In this document: positions 6,682 to 8,377 of the stretch, piece by piece
Layout: each line of letters starts with the position of its first letter
Numbering within the stretch: position 1 is the first letter of the stretch
Assembly (NCBI GenBank): GCA_036278435.1
Contig: DASULA010000491.1
Coordinates: 1-8,377 of the forward strand
DNA: 8,377 nt
Direction of reading: 5' to 3'
DNA from: DASULA01 sp036278435
GTDB taxonomy: Bacteria; Actinomycetota; Actinomycetes; Mycobacteriales; DASULA01
The notes under the pieces: model-generated
Told to the model about the DNA's origin: nothing
What the model saw: only the letters and a program-made list of their open reading frames with translations
Databases searched by the model: none
Program-made: the position numbers and the translations under genes

Positions 6682-8222
6682 TTGCTGCCTCCAGGTTGCG
6701 CGGTGACGCCCGCGGTCGGAGCGGGGTCGCTCTGGTGTACGTCGTGCAGGGTGGCGTTGACCGCCGGCCGGATCACGTCGAGCACCGGCTTGGGGTAGAT
6801 GCCCAGCACCAGGACCAGCGCCAGCAGCGGGGCGATCGCCCACGCCTCGCGGGCGGAGATGTCCCGGAACCCCTTTGCCTTGTCCGAGACCGGTCCGTGG
6901 AACATCCGCTGGTACATGATCAGGATGTACAGCGCGGCCAGGATGATGCCCAGCGTGGCCAGCACCGCGTACACCGGGTGCCGGGTGAAGGTGCCCACCA
7001 GCACCAGGAACTCACTCACGAAGGTGCTCATACCCGGCAGCGCCAGCGAGGACAACCCGGCGATGAGGAACGCCCCGCCGAGCAGCGGCGCGGCCCTGGC
7101 CACCCCGTTGTAGTCGCTGATCTGCCGGCTCTGGCCGCGTGCGATCAGCAGTCCCACCACCAGGAACAGCGCGCCGGTGGACAGCCCGTGGTTGACCATG
7201 TAGAAAACCGCGCCGGTGCCACCCTGCGAGGTGAACGCGAAGATGCCCAGCCCGATGAAGCCGAAGTGTGCCACCGAGGTGTAGGCGACCAGCCGCTTCA
7301 TGTCCTTCTGCCCCATGGCCAGCATGGCCGCGTACAGCACGCCGATGACCGACAGCACCAGCACGGCCGGGGCGAAGTAGCGCGACGCGTTGGGGAACAG
7401 CGGTAGGCAGTACCGCAGGAACCCGAACGTGCCGACCTTGTCCAGCACGCCGACCAGGATCGCCGCGCCCCCGATCGGCGCCTCGGCGCCGGCGTCGGGC
7501 AGCCAGGTGTGGAACGGCACCAGCGGCGCCTTGATCGCGAACGCGATGAAGAAGCCGAGGAACAGCAGCCGCTCGGTGTTCTGGTTCATCGCCATGCCGA
7601 TGAGCTGGGTGAACTCGAACGTGCCGTGTCCGTGGTGGTTGGCGGCCGACACCACGAACAGGCCGATCACCGAGGCAAGCATGAGCAGGCCGCCGAGCAG
7701 GCTGTAGAGGAAGAACTTGACCGCCGCGTACTGCCGGCGCGGCCCGCCGAAGCCGCCGATCAGGAAGTACATCGGCACCAACATGGCCTCGAACAGCACG
7801 TAGAACAGCAGTACGTCGGTGGCGGAGAACACCCCGACCATGAACGCCTCAAGCAGCAGCAGCAGCGAGAAGAACACCCGCGGGCTGCGCCGGCCGGGCG
7901 CCCGTTCGTGCCAGGAGGCCAACACCACGGCCGGGGTGAGCACCGCGACCAGCGCGACCAGCACCAGCGCGATGCCGTCCACGCCGAGCGCGAAGTTCGC
8001 GCCCAGCGCCCTGATCCAGGTGTAGGACTGGGTGAACTGGAACCGGGCGCCCTTCGGGTCGAACGCGGCGCACATCACCACGGTGACCGCCAGGGTGACC
8101 AGCGAGAAGGCCAGCGTGACCTGCTTGGTCAGCCGGATCTGGTCCCGGGGAATCAGCGCGACCAGCGCCGACCCGGCCAGCGGCACCAGCAACAGCACCA
8201 GCAGAAAAGGAAAGTTACTCAT
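6678..8222 (-). CDS. nuoM: NADH-quinone oxidoreductase subunit M
   Basis: The 514-residue polytopic membrane protein is a proton-pumping complex I subunit related to Mrp antiporters. The core signature 'KAPLVPFHTWLPDAGAEAP' (231-249) is intact. The key charged residues have counterparts of E. coli NuoM E144, K234, K265 and E407 in E145 ('LFEAMLVPMYFL'), K231, K262 and E404 ('SEF'). The ATG at 8222 is chosen because GAGG (8229-8232) lies 6 bases upstream and 'MSNFPFLLVLLLVPLAGS' is a typical N-terminus. The frame continues to a TTG at 8291 through repeat-derived sequence that does not look like NuoM. It overlaps nuoN by 4 bp. Its start codon and ribosome binding site lie inside a repeat that forms a long hairpin, so translation may be controlled by folding. 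nuoL is expected upstream, beyond base 8377. Confidence 0.96.
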   Translation of the reverse strand: MSNFPFLLVLLLVPLAGSALVALIPRDQIRLTKQVTLAFSLVTLAVTVVMCAAFDPKGARFQFTQSYTWIRALGANFALGVDGIALVLVALVAVLTPAVVLASWHERAPGRRSPRVFFSLLLLLEAFMVGVFSATDVLLFYVLFEAMLVPMYFLIGGFGGPRRQYAAVKFFLYSLLGGLLMLASVIGLFVVSAANHHGHGTFEFTQLIGMAMNQNTERLLFLGFFIAFAIKAPLVPFHTWLPDAGAEAPIGGAAILVGVLDKVGTFGFLRYCLPLFPNASRYFAPAVLVLSVIGVLYAAMLAMGQKDMKRLVAYTSVAHFGFIGLGIFAFTSQGGTGAVFYMVNHGLSTGALFLVVGLLIARGQSRQISDYNGVARAAPLLGGAFLIAGLSSLALPGMSTFVSEFLVLVGTFTRHPVYAVLATLGIILAALYILIMYQRMFHGPVSDKAKGFRDISAREAWAIAPLLALVLVLGIYPKPVLDVIRPAVNATLHDVHQSDPAPTAGVTAQPGGSK

Positions 8223-8255
8223 GCGTGTCCTCGCTTCGCTCCGGGCACGCATGAG
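8218..8255 (-). promoter_or_regulatory. 10-bp-stem hairpin over the nuoM translation start
   Basis: The arms CTCATGCGTG (8218-8227) and CACGCATGAG (8246-8255) are perfectly complementary around an 18-base loop. In the nuoM mRNA the start AUG falls in the 3' arm and the GAGG ribosome binding site at the end of the loop. Folding would therefore hide the start codon. Copy B has the same arms at 8298-8307 and 8328-8337 with a 20-base loop. Confidence 0.65.
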
Positions 8256-8273
8256 GCACAGGCACCCTGTGCC
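8255..8273 (-). repeat. Second hairpin of copy A, abutting the nuoM start hairpin
   Basis: The arms GGCACAGG (8255-8262) and CCTGTGCC (8266-8273) form a perfect 8-bp stem with a 3-base loop. Copy B has the equivalent at 8337-8355, with one arm change that leaves a G-U pair in the minus-strand RNA. No T-run follows, so it is not a standard terminator. Confidence 0.65.
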
Positions 8274-8296
8274 ATCTGATTCGCTCGCCAAGGCTC

Positions 8297-8377
8297 ACTC
8301 ATGCGTGTCCTCGCTTCGCTCCCCGGGCACGCATGAGGCACAAGTACCCTGTGCCATCTGATTCGCTCGCCAAGGCT
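8297..8377 (-). repeat. Tandem repeat copy B (runs to window edge)
   Basis: This is the second copy of the 80-bp unit, with a CC insertion at the CCGGG run and two substitutions. It keeps the GAGG site and ATG AGT of copy A. The visible part ends where copy A has just one further base, so a third unit may follow beyond the window. No nuoL sequence can be recognised here. Confidence 0.88.

Larger units (their letters stand above)
8217..8296 (-). repeat. Tandem repeat copy A (nuoM-proximal)
   Basis: This 80-bp unit is followed directly by a near-identical second unit. Over the comparable 79 bases the copies differ at two positions plus a 2-base indel. The unit ends exactly after the second codon of nuoM (ATG AGT) and carries the nuoM ribosome binding site. 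It contains two adjoining inverted repeats. Similarity stops abruptly inside nuoM. Confidence 0.9.

Noticed and set aside
7509..8279. 256-codon plus-strand open frame opposite nuoM
   Set aside because: It is antisense to a strongly recognisable nuoM and its composition (Glu/Gln/His/Arg runs) is that of a shadow frame.
8223..8291. 23-residue N-terminal extension of NuoM from TTG at 8291
   Set aside because: It is translated repeat sequence and hydrophilic. The ATG at 8222 has a good ribosome binding site and a typical NuoM N-terminus.
8217..8377. CRISPR array
   Set aside because: The two 80-bp units adjoin directly with no unique spacers, and no cas genes are present.

Overview
The window is GC-rich, densely packed DNA with GTG starts and short overlaps. 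It looks like chromosomal DNA of an actinobacterium, most likely Micromonosporaceae. The evidence is the codon bias, a mycothiol-dependent (MDMPI-type) enzyme, a sigma factor resembling mycobacterial SigL, actinobacterial-style NuoM/NuoN followed by a long-chain polyprenyl diphosphate synthase, and a DUF222/HNH (13E12-type) gene. The genus is an inference.

Right side (about 4074-8377, all minus strand): this is the distal end of a respiratory complex I (nuo) operon. A nearly perfect tandem duplication of about 80 bp (8217-8377) leads into nuoM (6678-8222). nuoM overlaps nuoN (5128-6681) by 4 bp. A 25-bp gap containing a perfect 7-bp hairpin separates nuoN from a polyprenyl diphosphate synthase gene (4074-5102), which probably makes the menaquinone side chain. 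NuoM and NuoN pump protons while electrons flow from NADH to menaquinone, so the cluster pairs the enzyme with synthesis of its quinone.

Middle (2744-4073): a DUF222/HNH endonuclease-like gene (2799-4019, minus) whose start codon lies inside a perfect GAAC-N4-GTTC LexA (SOS) box. It is convergent with a mycothiol-dependent maleylpyruvate isomerase-family gene (1985-2743, plus).

Left side (1-1842, minus strand): an ECF sigma factor (1285-1791) overlaps its zinc-binding, membrane-anchored anti-sigma factor (629-1288) by ATGA. A sequence TGAACC-N16-CGTGTC sits just upstream and matches the promoter consensus I recall for M. tuberculosis SigL, so the pair is probably autoregulated. A patatin-like phospholipase gene (1-544, cut by the window edge) lies downstream in the same direction.

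No gene-free stretch exceeds 300 bp; the largest gap is 1792-1984. I see no tRNA, rRNA, CRISPR array or insertion sequence. The most interesting signals are regulatory: the duplicated hairpin leader of nuoM, the SOS box over the HNH start, the SigL-type promoter, and the hairpin that partly covers the ribosome binding site of the polyprenyl synthase.
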